Assembly (NCBI RefSeq): GCF_029784135.1 | Contig: NC_073745.1 | Coordinates: 314,323,787 to 314,387,786, forward strand | From: Toxorhynchites rutilus septentrionalis | Lineage: Eukaryota > Arthropoda > Insecta > Diptera > Culicidae | Reading direction: 5' to 3' | Length of the DNA stretch: 64,000 bases | Notes under the pieces: generated by a model | Told to the model about the DNA's origin: nothing | Seen by the model: the letters and a program-made list of their open reading frames with translations, nothing else | The model's database searches: none | Position numbers and translations under genes: made by a program | In this document: positions 11,560 through 24,729 of the stretch, one piece after another | Layout of the letters: each line of letters opens with the position of its first letter | Numbering within the stretch: the stretch's first letter is position 1

Positions 11560-12520
11560 TGTCGAGTTTAGTTGAAAATAAGCACCATTTGCGGGATGTT
11601 TTGATTTTCTGTTACCATTGGAAGAAAAAGTACAGCTGAAGCGCATCGAATGATTTTATAGGGAATGGTTTGGACGATTCACAAGTGATGATTTCAGTGA
11701 TAAAGGCAAAAATCGTCCGGGTCAACCGAAAAAGTTTTGATGACGAAGGATTAGAGACATCACCAAGCAAACCATTTGTCATGACAATTGTCATGCGAAA
11801 ATGCGAAAACAGAATAGAAACTGAGAGAGGTTGGCGTCGACATCATGCCTCATACCGTATGTTTCTATTCTGTTTCCGCATTTACGCATGACAATTGTCA
11901 TGACAAATGGTTTGCTTGGACATTACTCGATCATGATTTGTGTCAAACACAAACAGAGCTTGCATAATCAGTGGGAATAATTTGATAAATTTTTTTTCAA
12001 CGACTGTAAGCCGCAGGGTATATCCAAAAGTAAGGAAATTATACCCCATACAACCCCCATGTTGGAATCAAGATCTATTGAACGGCGATTTTGCATGTCC
12101 GAAATGTTACAAGGCACAAAAGAAAGTTACGAATCGTTACAGGGAACGAAAAATGGATGCAATAAGACAATCAAAAACGCAAACCATCGTTTTTAAACCC
12201 GTTCAATGAGGAACATTAGCTCCGAAGACAGATATCCCCGGTGCCGAAGTAACGCTCTTTATTTGGTGGGATCAAAAGAGTGTTGCTAAAATCTGGTCAA
12301 ATGATCAATGGAGACTTCTTCAGGCAACAATAGATCCGTTTGAAGCGAGCTAATGCGTTCAGATTCTGCACGCAGACACGAGTCGGTAATATTTCATCTT
12401 GTTGCTGTTGGAATCAAAAACTATTTGGAATATAGTGGATAGGAAATTCTCGTTTACACGCTCTATCGATGCAGAACGCTTTGAGAGGAAAACACTTTAC
12501 TTCATAACAGGGTGTCCAAA
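11560..12520 (+). pseudogene. mariner-type transposase relic
   Basis: Short in-order fragments match a mariner transposase. GKNRPGQPKKF (~11705-11738) corresponds to the linker after the helix-turn-helix. NEKWMQ-DNQKRKPSF (~12148-12196) is the block after the first catalytic Asp, and FIWWDQKSV (~12258-12285) precedes the second Asp. The frame is broken by many stops and by a palindromic MITE inserted at 11763-11919. The C-terminal catalytic region near 12340-12440 is barely recognisable. I did not find terminal inverted repeats for it. Confidence 0.65.
11763..11919. mobile_element. 157-bp near-perfect palindromic MITE
   Basis: The outer 35 bp at 11763-11797 is a perfect reverse complement of 11885-11919. 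Including a few mismatches, the arms extend to 59 bp (11763-11821 and 11861-11919), leaving a ~39-bp loop. Each arm also contains the self-complementary stretch TGTCATGACAATTGTCATGA. The element interrupts the mariner relic. A transcript would fold into a long hairpin. I could not fix a target-site duplication with confidence. Confidence 0.82.
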
Positions 12521-13264
12521 ATTGGTCGGATTCATTTTTAGCTTAAAAAGATGAACAGTTCTTTCGCGACGGAATCCGTTAAATTCCAGAAACCAAAAAT
12601 ATGAAAATAAGTAGTAGCTATCGATGAAAAATCATTTGAAAATAAATTAATTATTATTATTTTTAATGCAGAAAAAACGAGAGTATTAAGTTGCACACCC
12701 AATTCGTTAGAAATCACTTTGTATATGGTAAAATTAGTCATTTGTAATTTCGCATTAGATTTTCAACGTGATTCCAAGATTTTTGCGTCTTACAACATCG
12801 TCATATCTCGCCTTTCGCTCCTTTTTACAGTGCGTGAGGAGCAGAGTCCGGTGTTTCAGTTTAAAATGCTGTTAAAAATTCTGTCGTCACAAACTGGAAT
12901 TTGTTAAAGTTTTATTCAATCAAATTCAAAATTTTTTTAGATGGCACGTTCAATAATCATCTGTATGTTCTTTTCGCCAATGGTTCTCATCGAAACGCTT
13001 ATTAAGTTGCTTCAAATCTTTTTTTTTTTAATTGCAAATTATCTTTTCCTGAACAGCATGGTAGAACAGCAGCGCATGGTATGAAACATATTTTCAACAA
13101 ATGAGTACGATATTAATAGACATTAGACATATCAATTCACTCCAAGCTGATTCTTTACATGTAGAAACATTAATCGAATAGTCACAATTACTATTAAAAC
13201 AGGTGAGAGGAATTAATTTTACGAAAAAGCATCATGTATGGCAACTATTTTTCTTAACCAGACA

Positions 13265-14199
13265 ACCAGAGTTGCGGCTCAGTTTTCTCGGGCTTAATTA
13301 GTTCTCGAGTTATGCAGAAATTTGTGTTTCATTTGTATGGCAGCTCCCCTTAGAGAGGGGGTGGAGTGTCTAACCAGCATAAAAACATTTATTGCACTCT
13401 GAAACCTCCACATGGCAAATTTGGTTTCATTTGCTTGATTAGTTCTCGAATTATGCAGAAATGTATGCTTCATTTGTATGGCGGCCTCCCTCCTCCCCTC
13501 AGAGAGAGGGGAGTAGTGTCTATTCACAATAGAAACGTTTCGTGTCCCCTAAAACCTTCGCATGTCAAGTTTGGCTCCATTTGCCTGTTTTTATTTTCGA
13601 GTTATGCAGAAATTTGTCTCTCATTTGTATCACAGCTTCCCTTAGAGAGGATAGTGGAGTGTCTAACCACCATAAAAACATTTATTGCACTCTAAAACCT
13701 CCACATGGAAAATTTTGTTTCATTTGTTTAATTAATTCTCGAGTTATGCAGAAATTAGTGTTTTATTTGTATGGCAGCCCCCTTTAGAGAGGGAGGAGGA
13801 GTGTCGAACTACCATAGAAACGTTTATTGGTCCCTAAAACCTCTATATGCTAAATTTGATTCCATTTGTTTTAGTAGCTCTCGAGTTGTTCAGCAACCTC
13901 CCCCCCCCTCTTTAGAGAAGGGAAAGGAGGGTCAAACCACCATAAAACATTTATTGCTCCCTTAAAACCTCCATATGCCAAATTTGGTTTCATTTGCTTG
14001 ATTAATTCTCGAGTAATGCAGAAATTTGTGTTTCATTTGTATGACAGCCCCTCTTAGAAAGGAGGAGAGGTCTCGAACTATCATAAGAACCTTCCGCGAC
14101 CTCAAAAATCCCTACATACCAATTTTCATGTCGATCGGTTCAGTAGTCTCCAAGTCCATAAGAATCAGACAGACAGACAGACAGACAGAAATCCATTCA

Positions 14200-14232
<33 letters not shown>
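13265..14232 (+). repeat. ~145-bp minisatellite array, first block
   Basis: About six degenerate units of ~143-147 bp follow one another. Each has TTCTCGAGTTATGCAGAAAT, a CATTTGTATGGCAGC stretch, a C-run/G-run hairpin (CCCCTTAGAGAGGGGG type) and a stretch around CATAGAAACATTTATTGC. The block ends with GGTTCAGTAGTCTCC, a (CAGA)n tract (14168-14188) and an (AT)n tract to 14232. Short ORFs across it are artefacts of the repeat. The same unit recurs at 14270-15810, 26562-28373 and 36573-38197. Confidence 0.88.
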
Positions 14233-14233
<1 letters not shown>

Positions 14234-15186
14234 CTAGCTAACCCGGCAAACTTCGTCCCGCCCATCTACTTGATTAATTCTCGAGTAATGCAGAAATTTG
14301 TGTTTTATTTGTATGGCAGCCATCCCTAAGAGAGGGGGGAGGGGTATCTAACTACCATAGAAACATTCATTGCACCCTAAAGTTTCCATATGCCTAATTT
14401 GGTTTAATTTGCTTGATTAATTCTCGGGTAATGCAAAAATTTGTGTTTCATTTGTACGGCAGCCCCCTCTAAGAGAGGGGGAAGGAGTATCTTAACACCA
14501 TAGAAACATTTATTGCATCCTGAAACCTCCACATGCCAAATTTGGTTTCATTTGCTTGATTAATTCTCGAGTAATGCAGAAATTTGTGTTTCATTTGTAT
14601 GGCATCCCCCCCTTTGAGTGGGGGAAGGACTGTCTAACCATCATAGAAACATTTATTGCACCCTAAAACTTTCACATGCTAACTTTGGTTTCGTTTGATT
14701 GATTAATTTCCGAGTAATGCAAAAAATTGTGTTTCATTTGTATGGCAGCCCCCTCTAAGAGAGGGAGAAGGAGTATCTTATCACCATAGAAATATTTATT
14801 GCATCCTAAAACCTCCACATGCCAAATTTGGTTTCATTTGCTTGATTAATTCTCGAGTAATGCAGAAATTTGTGTTTCATTTGTATGGCAGCTCCCCCTT
14901 TGAGTGGGGGAAGGACTGTCTAACCATCATAGAAACATTTATTGCACCCTAAAACCTTCACATGCCAACGTTGGTTTCGTTTGCTTGGTTAATTTCCGAG
15001 TAATGCAGAAATTTGTGTTTCATTTGTATGGCAGCCCCCCCTTAGAGAGGGGGGGAGGGGTCTCAAAATATCACGAAAACGTTCCCAGGTCCCAAAAACC
15101 CCTACATACCAATTTTCATGTCGATCGGTTCAGTAGTTTCCGTGTCTATAAGAATCAGACAGACAGACAGACATCACTCCATTTTT

Positions 15187-15322
<136 letters not shown>

Positions 15323-15810
15323 TTCATGAGTCCAATCGCAGAACTGTTCATTGATTGATCTTCTAATCCACCCCGTTGAATTTACCTTTTACTATGAAAC
15401 TCCTAGTACCAAAACTCATCATTATAATATCAGATTATTTTCAGACACAATTCTCGTTCAAGATTTTTCAACCACTTGCAAATATAATTTTTCTCCGTTA
15501 TATGGAATAAATGTTTGATACAGAGAGTCAGAGAGACGGGAGGAGTGTCTATTCACCAGAGAAACGTATTGTGTCCCCTAAAACCTTCGCATGCCAAATT
15601 TGGCATTTTCTTGATTAGTTTTCGAGTTATGCAGAAATTTGTGTTTCATTTGTATGGCAGCCCCCCTAAGAGAGGGGAGGAGTATCTAACCACCATAGAA
15701 TCATTTCTTGCACTTAAAACCTCCACATGCCAAATTTCGTTTCATTTACTTGATTAGTTCTAGAGTAATACAAAAATTTGTGTTCCATTTGCATGGCAGC
15801 CCAAATTAAT

Positions 15811-16293
15811 GCAGTTTGTCAAAAAGTGTGCAATGCGATGCAATCCTTGGTCCCTCTAAAACAATTCACTTCGCGGCATATCAAATTAAAACTTGTTCAT
15901 TCTCTAATTATCCCACTATTTGAGTGTGGAGATGTGTTTCGTAATAAATAAATAAACGAAATTCTAATTTTGATTTTCTTAATTCTGTTTCCAGGTTTGT
16001 GTAAAGACGAATTTGACCATATTTCAGAATTTTCTGAAAAATACCTAATAGTAAGAATAATAGTAGAATTCTTGAATTTAATAACTTGAACCATGTACCT
16101 TCAAATTCCGAAGAATAACCCAAAACACTTGGGAAGAATTTTTATTGCGTCCTTCGTCCTTCGAAGAACATCGAGCAGTAAGGCTATGGAAGAACGTGCA
16201 ACGAGCTACTGAAAGAGCAACTGCGTTCCCTAGATTCAGAAGAGAGTGTAGAGTGTAATTGTGTAACTAACTTTATTATAAGTAAAAGTAGGT
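15811..16293. other. No gene seen
   Basis: This AT-rich stretch lies between the minisatellite block and the pogo-like MITE. It contains ATAAATAAATAAACGAA near 15941, which could be a LINE tail, but no coding region or clear repeat boundary is visible. Confidence 0.4.
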
Positions 16294-19200
16294 CAGGTCG
16301 GACTCGATTATATACAGACTCGGTTATGTGATTCGATTATATACAATTTTGAAATCGATTATATACAGTTTGGATTTTTTTTTATATTTCGAATAATGTA
16401 GCCTTTCAACGTTAAGGTGAAATTTAAGTGGCTATTACATGCACAGTGGGGTGAAAATTGTTATTTTTGAAGATTTTGCTTGAATTTTCCCCAGGAATCG
16501 TTTATATCGATATTGCAGCCAAATTAAGGAAGATAGAAGATGGGTGTCAAAGAACAAATTGTAGAGCAGTTAGAGAGCTTCAATTTAATTGATATAAACA
16601 ATCTAGTTTAATATAATTGTTTAGGATAAAATTAATAAAAACACATCAAAAATAATTAACTTTTAAGTTTTTCACTTCCAAAATGTTATTAAAATCCACT
16701 ATCCATGTTCCACTACTATATCCTATGCTAAATGTTCTCATCATTCAAATGGAAGCAACAGAATCGCCTTCCGTTGCGTACTTTTTAATGTAGAGCCAGT
16801 TTGAGGCAACAGAGTCCGAAACAAAAAAAAAAAGTTCTAGTAGTCATTGTTGGAATTTGAACATATGCGTTGAAGGATTTTTTGTCATCAAATATCATCG
16901 TCTATCACCTTCTGAGAGAATCTGGATAAAAAAAATCATGTGAAAAAGGTGTTTTCTGACTTTAAGGAGATGAATCAAAAATGAAACTCTTCTTTTTTAT
17001 TCAAAAAACGAAAAATACATGTAAAAAAACGATAAAATAAAATTTTTCTTGACTCGATTATATACAGGATTGGACTATATACAATGAAAAGAAATCAGAA
17101 ACTGTGTTTGATGAGCTGGGAAATGTACATGCAAATGGTTTCCATCACGTGCACCTGCGGCTAGAAGCAAGTGGAACCCCGTTTCACATTCATGCTATTT
17201 ATAGACCTCCTTCGTTTGATTAATCAGTTTTCTTCAGAAATCTGGAGTCTTTGCTATCAGCTTCAAAAACCAATCAGTTTCATGTCATTGTTGGAGATAT
17301 TAACGTCCCGACTAATCAAATTGTGAGTTGTATTACAAGTGAATATGTCAACATGTTGAAATGCTACAATTTTTCAGTTACAAACACTTATACAACACGA
17401 CCAGCCAGCAACAATATTCTGGATCATGTAGTTTGTTCCGAAACAATGCTAAATAACATAGTGAATGAAACTATATTCAACGATTGTAGTAACCACAACT
17501 TTGTTCTATCCACCTTCAATGTGCACAAGGATGTCACATGTCGAACGCTTAGTAAAACCATCACCAATTACCGCAGGTTAATAGAAGCTTTTAAGGCACC
17601 GACAGTGTGTATGCCTCAAGGAACCGCTTTTGAACGTTTGGAATATGTGTTAGATTTATATAACCGATTAAAGGAGAAGTTTTCGAGGTCAGTTCAGGTG
17701 AGAGCAAGAATCAAAGGTCACTGTCCATGGATGTCCTTTGATCATTGGAACGGCTGAAAGATAATATGCTTCAGAAGCATAACAAAATTCCTCATGACGG
17801 AAATATAAGAAACATGTTACAACAAATAAAAAATCAGTGTAAAAGGCACTAGTATGATAACCTGTTCCGGAACGCCGATCAGAAAAGTATATGGAATAAC
17901 CTGAACGATGTTTTCGGACTAAAAGATCGGGATTATTCAGTAAAGATCGACGTGAATGGACAGTTAACTTCACATGGTCCTGCCGTTGCCAATCGTTTCA
18001 ATGAGTTTTTCAGTTCAATTGGACCCCAGCTTGCCTGTTCAATTTCTAGTAGACGGAATATCAATAAATTTGGAACGCTCAATCCCTTGCGAAACTCCAT
18101 CTATTTGGCGCCAACTACAGATCACGAGGTTATTTTGAGAATAAGAGATCTTGATTCCAACAAAAGTTGCGGTTTAGATGGCATCCATGTAGCGTTCCTC
18201 AAAACACATCATGAAATGTTTTCTAAACTGTTACGGGACGTTTTCAATGAAAGCATTTCGACTGGTATCTTCCCCGATTGTCTGAAGATGCCTCGAGTAA
18301 TTCCCGTGCATAAGTCTGGCAGCAAAACGGATATCAACAATTATAGACCAATATCAATTTTATCCGTTCTAAGTAAAATACTAGAGCAACTTCTGGTATC
18401 AAGATTTACCAGCTTTTTCAACCAGAATAATGTTCTGAATAGCCATCAGTATGGATTTCGAGCCGGATCCAGTATTCTAACTGCTATGTGTGAGCTAACT
18501 GATGACATCTACAAGTCAATGGATTCACGTTAAATTATGGGAGTTTTGTTTTTGGATCTTAAAAAAGCCTTCGACACTATAGACCATGAGCTGCTGCTGC
18601 AAAAGTTGGATTCGTATGACGTAAGAGGAACAGCTAACGATCTAGTTAAGAGTTACTCAACTGGCCGTACCCAATGTGTTGTGATCAGCAACACCATTAG
18701 TGCCCAGTGTCCGTTATCTGTTGGAGTGCCACAGGGAAGTAACCTTGGTCCCTTACTGTTTTTGGTTTACATCAATGACCTGGCAAGATTAAACTTATAT
18801 GGCAAGCCTCGTTTGTACGCAGATAACACATCTCTGTCATACCAAGCATCAGATCCAGAGAATATTGTCCGGCATATGAACAAAGATATGCATGTCTTTC
18901 AAGATTATTTCAATGAAAATTTTGTGTCTTTGAACTTGAGTAAAACTAAATATATCGTGTTTCACTCGCCACGACTACGATTACCACCACATAAAGAGTT
19001 AGTTGTGAATGGAATGGTTTTGGAGCAAGTAGACGCCTTTAAATACCTTGGTGTAACTCTCGATGCCGCGCTTAGTTGGGAAAATCACATTGCTAAACTC
19101 CAAAGAAGCCAAAGTTCAGTTTGCGGAATGTTGTGGAAAGCTTCTCAATTCCTGTCGCACAAACAGCTCTGCACTTACGTATCATGCATTCGTCCATTCG

Positions 19201-19897
19201 TTGCAATATATGGTGTCAATTTGGGGAGCAGCGTCTAAGTCAAGGCTGAAAATTCTACAACGTATCCGAAACAGATACCTAAAAATTGTTCACAGTAAAC
19301 CACGACTGTATTCTTCTGTCTGTTTATATTCTGAAGTTAGTCCATCCATCTTACCATTTCCTGCCCTTCAGTGTTTAACCCAAATGCAGAAGCTCCAAGT
19401 TGATCCATCTGCTCATCACAATCAATCGTTCACAACTCCGTCGCATGGCTACCTGCTGAGAAACCAAGGAGCTCTTTCGAATAGAGGCAATTGAGGCAAT
19501 GAAAAAATCATTCATGTATTATGGGAAACATCGCTACAACCAACTGCCACTTAGTCTACGAGCTCAACGTAACATGACAGACTTCAAACATCAACTGAGA
19601 ATGCGTATTAGAGAAAATATTCGTAACTACATCATCTGAGTGCCTAAGGTGTTGAAGCTCTGTGAACTCTACTGAGTATTTCTGCTTAACACCCCCCTCA
19701 AAAAGATTAATCTCACTGGGGGTGCAGTCGACCTATCCCAACTCCATGTATTTGCCACAGCAACTGTTCGAAAGAACCACCATAATTATAATTTCTGGGT
19801 GCATTAAATATATTGTTAAATGTTATGAATATATATATTATAATAAATGATAATTAATACCAAAGTAGAAAGCTTAAAAAAAATCGAATCTGCCCTG
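16294..19897. mobile_element. pogo-like MITE copy A, split by a LINE
   Basis: The left part is 16294-17105 and the right remnant 19883-19897. The left end starts CAGGTCGGACTCGATTATAT, and the motif GATTATATACA recurs three times within 80 bp and again near the other end (17050-17080). The right remnant ATCGAATCTGCCCTG followed by TA completes the end expected from copies B (35172-36005) and C (56688-57479). CAG...CTG termini at a TA target are pogo/Tigger-like. No coding capacity is present. Confidence 0.75.
17106..19882 (+). pseudogene. L2/CR1-group LINE, 5'-truncated and inactive
   Basis: The element begins inside the endonuclease domain (VFDELGNVHANGF) and continues with VIVGDINVP and NILDHVVCS. 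The RT follows: LDSNKSCGLDGIHV, RVIPVHKSG, NYRPIS, QYGFRAGSS, LFLDLKKAFDTIDH, GVPQGSNLGPLLF. The catalytic box reads YADN instead of YADD (~18817-18828), which would abolish polymerase activity. An in-frame TAA at 18531-18533 and later frameshifts add damage. The C-terminus (YGKHRYNQLPLSLR...) ends at about 19639 and a ~240-nt 3' UTR runs to an A-rich end at 19882. The junctions with the pogo-like MITE are visible on both sides, so the truncated element landed inside it. Confidence 0.85.
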
Positions 19898-22800
19898 TAA
19901 TACATACTTCGATACATTAATAGTTTATTTGTGTTATGATTGTTATAGAATAAAATAAATAAAATAAAAATAGTGAATAACAAAGAGGTCAGAAACTCAT
20001 GCCATGCAGGACAATTGACATCAACTATGCACATGAAACATAATTTATCGTATTAAAAATCATGGAATGCAAGGTTCATATTTCTTGAAGGGTCAAATAA
20101 TGTACATCGCTATATATACTCATATTTACTGCACAATCGAACATGCAAAAAACTGATCAATTGTTCCGCAGAATTATACCATTACTTAGGATGTCCGTGA
20201 CTTCTCCAAAGGGTTACACTGCGTAAAATAATTCCCCTTGATAAACCTTGCGGAAGCGATAAATCCCAAATGGTATAAAACAATCAGCTGGCGTCTGGTG
20301 GTATCCTTCTCGGTTATCTACACGATTTGTACCATTGCCAGGGAACGAACGCATTCCCGCTGTCGCCTCGCACTGTGCATTATGAGGCTGAAATATTTCG
20401 ACGGCGTTCACCAGTTTGGCAACCGACCGAGATAATCTGCTGACGCGAAACTAAATGTCACCATCCGTATTCTGAATTCCCATTAAATTCCTGTGTTTCT
20501 CAAAAGATCCCAAAAAGAATGAGGGGGAAAACTGCTCTCGATAAGCTACAGTTTTTGCCTAATATAATGAAATTCGCACTGGAACCAAATTGTCTGTTGT
20601 GGCAAAAAAAACAGCCCAACCCACGCACCGATCACTTACCGACATCAAACGGGCAAGAACAGTAAAAGCACAAGTTGAATTGAGACGCGAGGTGTTGACG
20701 GACGGTTGCCAGCAACGTGCAACCCGACGACACTAATAACAGAGCTAAGACATGAATTATCTCCCCCTGGTGCCGTCACCGACAAGAAGGGGTATGACAA
20801 TAAAAAATTACACTAATTGATTGTTTTCTGAATTATACCCGTAAACCGACGCGTTGAGCGTTGAGATAAAACCTGTCCCGAGGTGTTCGGAGAGGCAAGA
20901 GTGGGTTGATTATTCCGTGAAGTCAGTCACACGAAACAGAATATTGAAATTGAATTGCCGGTTGGTTGATACCCCGTTCACTGTTCGGTCCTCTCACATT
21001 GACTAATTCATCCAAGGTATTCCGATGTTGGCAGCATCGCATTTGCTTACGGTATCACGGTTCGGTACCGTTGAGAGCAGTGATGTGCATAAGGATCATA
21101 AATCAACCACCAGTATACTGTTTTGCCATACGAGTGGTGTCGTGTAGATTGACGTATTCAGCACGTGCCGCCTAGTTGGCTCAATTGTCTAGCTCAGCTA
21201 TTTTCGTATGCAGATAGGACAGAAGCAGTGAATGTCACCGGTGACATAGGTGACCAATATATTAATTAATTTATTCCCATGTTGATGATGAAAGATCGCC
21301 AGAAAATTGACATTGTTTCACTTCAATGCATGTTTCCTATCTGTTTTTTTGGAAGCATGAAATTCTCTAAAACGGAACTGAGTGACACCTGGCACCAAAA
21401 TAACCCTAATAAGATTCTCACTTTTCATAAGACTCTGGCACAAGAGATCGATATGGGAGTTTCCCTAAATCATGATGCCAAGCGAAGGAAGGAGATTATG
21501 GGCCTGATTCTCGAATACACTTCACGGTGGAAACGAAATAAACGGCACGCCATTGAACTACGTTTTACGAGTTAGTGAAGTGTCGAAGATAATGATGGGT
21601 TTTCAGGCAGAATGAGCAATTTTCAAATAAAAAATCATTAATGAAAATTAACCTCTTCTTATCAAACTGGTATTCAATGTGAGCGGAAAACTTTGTTTTC
21701 TTCGTGTGATATAATAATCTCATACAAAAATTTGATCTGAAGATAATTTGATTTTATAATGATAAATTTAGTGGGAAACTAATCTCGCATCCAGATGTCG
21801 ACACCGTACTGTTGTCATCGCGAATGCATTTCATACCGTTTCCACCGTGAAGTGTATTCGTAGTGTATTCGAGAATCAGGCTCTATGTGAATGATATCAT
21901 TCCTGCATCGAGTGGGAAAGGCAAAAAACAAACTATCATAACTCATCACGGAACCGAAAAAAAGCAACGGTTTCCCATAAGCAGGTCCAGTCACGAATGC
22001 CTATCATTCATAGGGGATTAATGCTAGAAAATAAACCATCGCCGGCGATTCCAGAACAACAAGTTTGCGTCAGAATATTTCGTTTGAAGATCACAAGAAT
22101 CGTCGCATGAACACAGAAAAAAGCTTCTTCAAATTCTGCTGATTGACATAGCTACGCGACCTTGAGCAACGTATCGATGGGCGCTGATTTTTTTCCGTAT
22201 ATCGTACATGACGAACGATAAATGTTGTTTATACGATAAATCAATAAAAGCGCCTGTGTCCATATCGTTAATAACTCGAACAATATTTTTGTTGATCAGT
22301 TCAAATTAAAGCTTCCGAAATTTAAACTAATGGAACCGGTATCGTGAAGCACACATCGCAAATTCAAGTGCAATTATGAGCGAACAAATAAGAGTTCTAT
22401 GGTGGCAAAATATTATCAGGAAGCTACAAGACGTCATGTGTTTTTCAGTAATATTACTTTACTCAGGCAGCTCAGGAAGTTGGATGTCGAATTGATCGAT
22501 TGTTGTGAAATCACTAGCTTTAGTGCAGTGGTGGAAATTTTTGGCCATTTTGTCTAATGTTTTTAAATTCAAAAGGTATGTTCGAATTTCAACAATGACA
22601 GGGTTTTTTTTAACTTCTTTCTTGTTTCGAATTCTGTTGGTTTAAACTGGCTTTATTCGAAAAGTACGCTACATAGAAGGATTATGTTGCTTCCATTTGA
22701 AAGATGAAAAAAATTAGCACAGAATATAGTTGAGGAACATCTTAATTAGTGGATTTAAATAATATTTTGGAAATGAAAAACTTAAAAGTTAGTGGTTTTT

Positions 22801-23320
22801 GAAGGGTTGTTACTAATACAGCGGTTGTCCGCTAACTGGGTGGAATAAACAGCCCAGTTAACGAATTCTGCTCTTCAAATGGGCTGACCTTTCAAACGTC
22901 AAAAAACACCGAAGGGAACGTCAATGATGCACTCAAAAAATATTAATTAAAAAATATGGAAGCGCAAAATACTACTGTACATCGAAAGAAATAATTAGTA
23001 AATATAATGAGCTTTTTGAAAAAATCAACCAATCTAGTCATTTTCTACCGTGCTAATTACTGATTTAGCCTACAAGGAGAAATTGTTAAACATATATGTC
23101 AAGCAGCACCATGATTCGAAAACCGAACATCGGCTACATTCATCCGGTGAAAATGCACGTGTTACAATTATATCAAAACTCTTACCTCCGTATTGCCTTA
23201 TGGCAACAATTATATAATATTTAATGCGCTTTTCTTGCCACAGTCTTCAGATATGACACATTCAAATATACGTATGCTATCGAGTAAAATAGGCTAACCT
23301 CTGGTGGGGATGTCCATTGA
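19898..23320. other. No confident gene; AT-rich intron sequence
   Basis: Positions 20170-21250 are less AT-rich than their surroundings and have a few short open frames on both strands, but none shows a recognisable domain or paired splice sites. An inverted duplication lies at 21502-21881. From 22380 to 23100 there are blocks resembling the pogo-like MITE interior (a CTTCCATTTGAAAGATGA block near 22690 and a TAGTGGATTTAAATAATATT block near 22750), so a decayed fourth copy is likely there. Confidence 0.4.
21502..21881. repeat. Inverted duplication with a spacer of ~300 bp
   Basis: GCCTGATTCTCGAATACACT and the following CACGGTGGAAACG (21502-21535) recur as the reverse complement at 21837-21881. 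The right arm carries an 11-bp direct duplication (TAGTGTATTCG). Neither arm extends far, so it may be the core of a decayed foldback element. Confidence 0.6.
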
Positions 23321-23329
23321 ATCTGACAT

Positions 23330-23460
23330 TCACAGCAAATATTAAATCGCATAACTTGGCATATTAGAAGTCGCGTATAATGTGAGATCGAATCATAATC
23401 ATATACAATGTCGATGAAAAAAATTAGGTGCATTTAAAATTGTATACAATGCGAAAACCA
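23330..23460. repeat. Partial copy of the AGCAAACGTTAAATCGTAT MITE
   Basis: CAGCAAATATTAAATCGCAT at 23333 onward followed by AACTTGGCATATTAGAAGTC matches the left end of the complete element at 23638. Only the left end of the family is recognisable here. Confidence 0.6.
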
Positions 23461-23637
23461 CTATTTAATTTACCAGATTAAGTCTTAATTCGGTATAACA
23501 AACATCGGTTTTATGATATAAACTATCGTAAAATCGATCTACACGAAATCATTTATGCAGATATCAGTCTGATGCAGTTTTTAATTGGCATGACCATATT
23601 GATTAAATCAATGCAGTACTGCGTGAAAATTGTATTA

Positions 23638-24080
23638 CCCTAGCAAACGTTAAATCGTATAACTTTTGCATATGCTAGGTCGCATATAAATTCGTATCAA
23701 ATAAGAATCGTATAAAATATCAATCAAAGGATGCATCATGTATATCCGATATCGTATAAAATGCCAAAACACGATTTCCTATATGATTGATGGACTCGTA
23801 TATCGGCATAACGATCATCTTAGTATCAGGATATGCAGTATAATATACGCACATTCTTTTCAGTTTATATAGCATTGTCGAGTCAAAACGCATATCAGTG
23901 TAAAAAGAATCGTATATCGTTATATACGGCTTTGTATGCGTATAAAATATGGCATATACGTATATCACTTTGGCTTTGCGTGTATATACCAGTTATATGC
24001 ATCATATATCATAAAGTGTCTTCGATGTATGTGTATCGCGTCTAATTATGGCTATTCATATGATTTAATGTTTGCTGGGA
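23638..24080. mobile_element. 443-bp MITE with 22-bp inverted ends
   Basis: The left end CCCTAGCAAACGTTAAATCG matches the reverse complement of the right end (24058-24080, TCCCAGCAAACATTAAATCA) with few changes. The interior is unusually rich in CGTATA/TATACG words in both orientations and carries no transposase. The superfamily is not determined. Confidence 0.75.
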
Positions 24081-24729
24081 CATGCTGTGGGAAATCGTTG
24101 TACAGTAAATCACATTAGATCGTAATTGAGGTCATATTTAGGGATTTGACATATCAAGATTTATGATGTCGTACGTACAGTGTCGACTTCTGGTGGTGAT
24201 ATGGTGATTTAGGGAAGCAAATTAATCTCTACCAGATCAGCAGGCCTGAAAGCATCTTTAAATTAGTAAAACTTAAATGAAAATTTTTACTTCATGTTGA
24301 TTACTTAAACCACGTAGCACTGAACCTTCATTGTCCACATTTCTATATATATTTCGGTACATTTCCACTAAAATACAATAGACGACCAGAAATGACGTAT
24401 TCGATTGCATCTCTTTCGTTTCATATGTACGAGTTTTAACTGCTCTAAAATTGTATTTCGGAACGCCGTGCGATATAGCCACTGCTAAACAATCCAAGCA
24501 ATCGGAGCTCGAATACTATCCGAGCATTTGTTGTAATCATCGTCACCACTCGTTTTAATCATTTATATCCCACTCCCACTATACATATCGGGTTGTTTCA
24601 AAAGTTTCTACCCTCAAAGGCCAATCGCTTCCCAAGTGTCTGGCACCATGCTGAATAGCATATTCATCACCATCTTAATGCTTTTCACACAGAAGAGACG
24701 CCTCATCATGCACGAGCTGGTATACCATT
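24081..24729. other. No gene seen
   Basis: AT-rich sequence with no convincing coding region or RNA gene. Its right portion (from ~24600) may belong to the variable end of the tRNA-like repeat that follows. Confidence 0.4.

Noticed and set aside
21279..21575. 98-codon plus-strand frame
   Set aside because: No domain and no splice context; its end falls in one arm of an inverted duplication.
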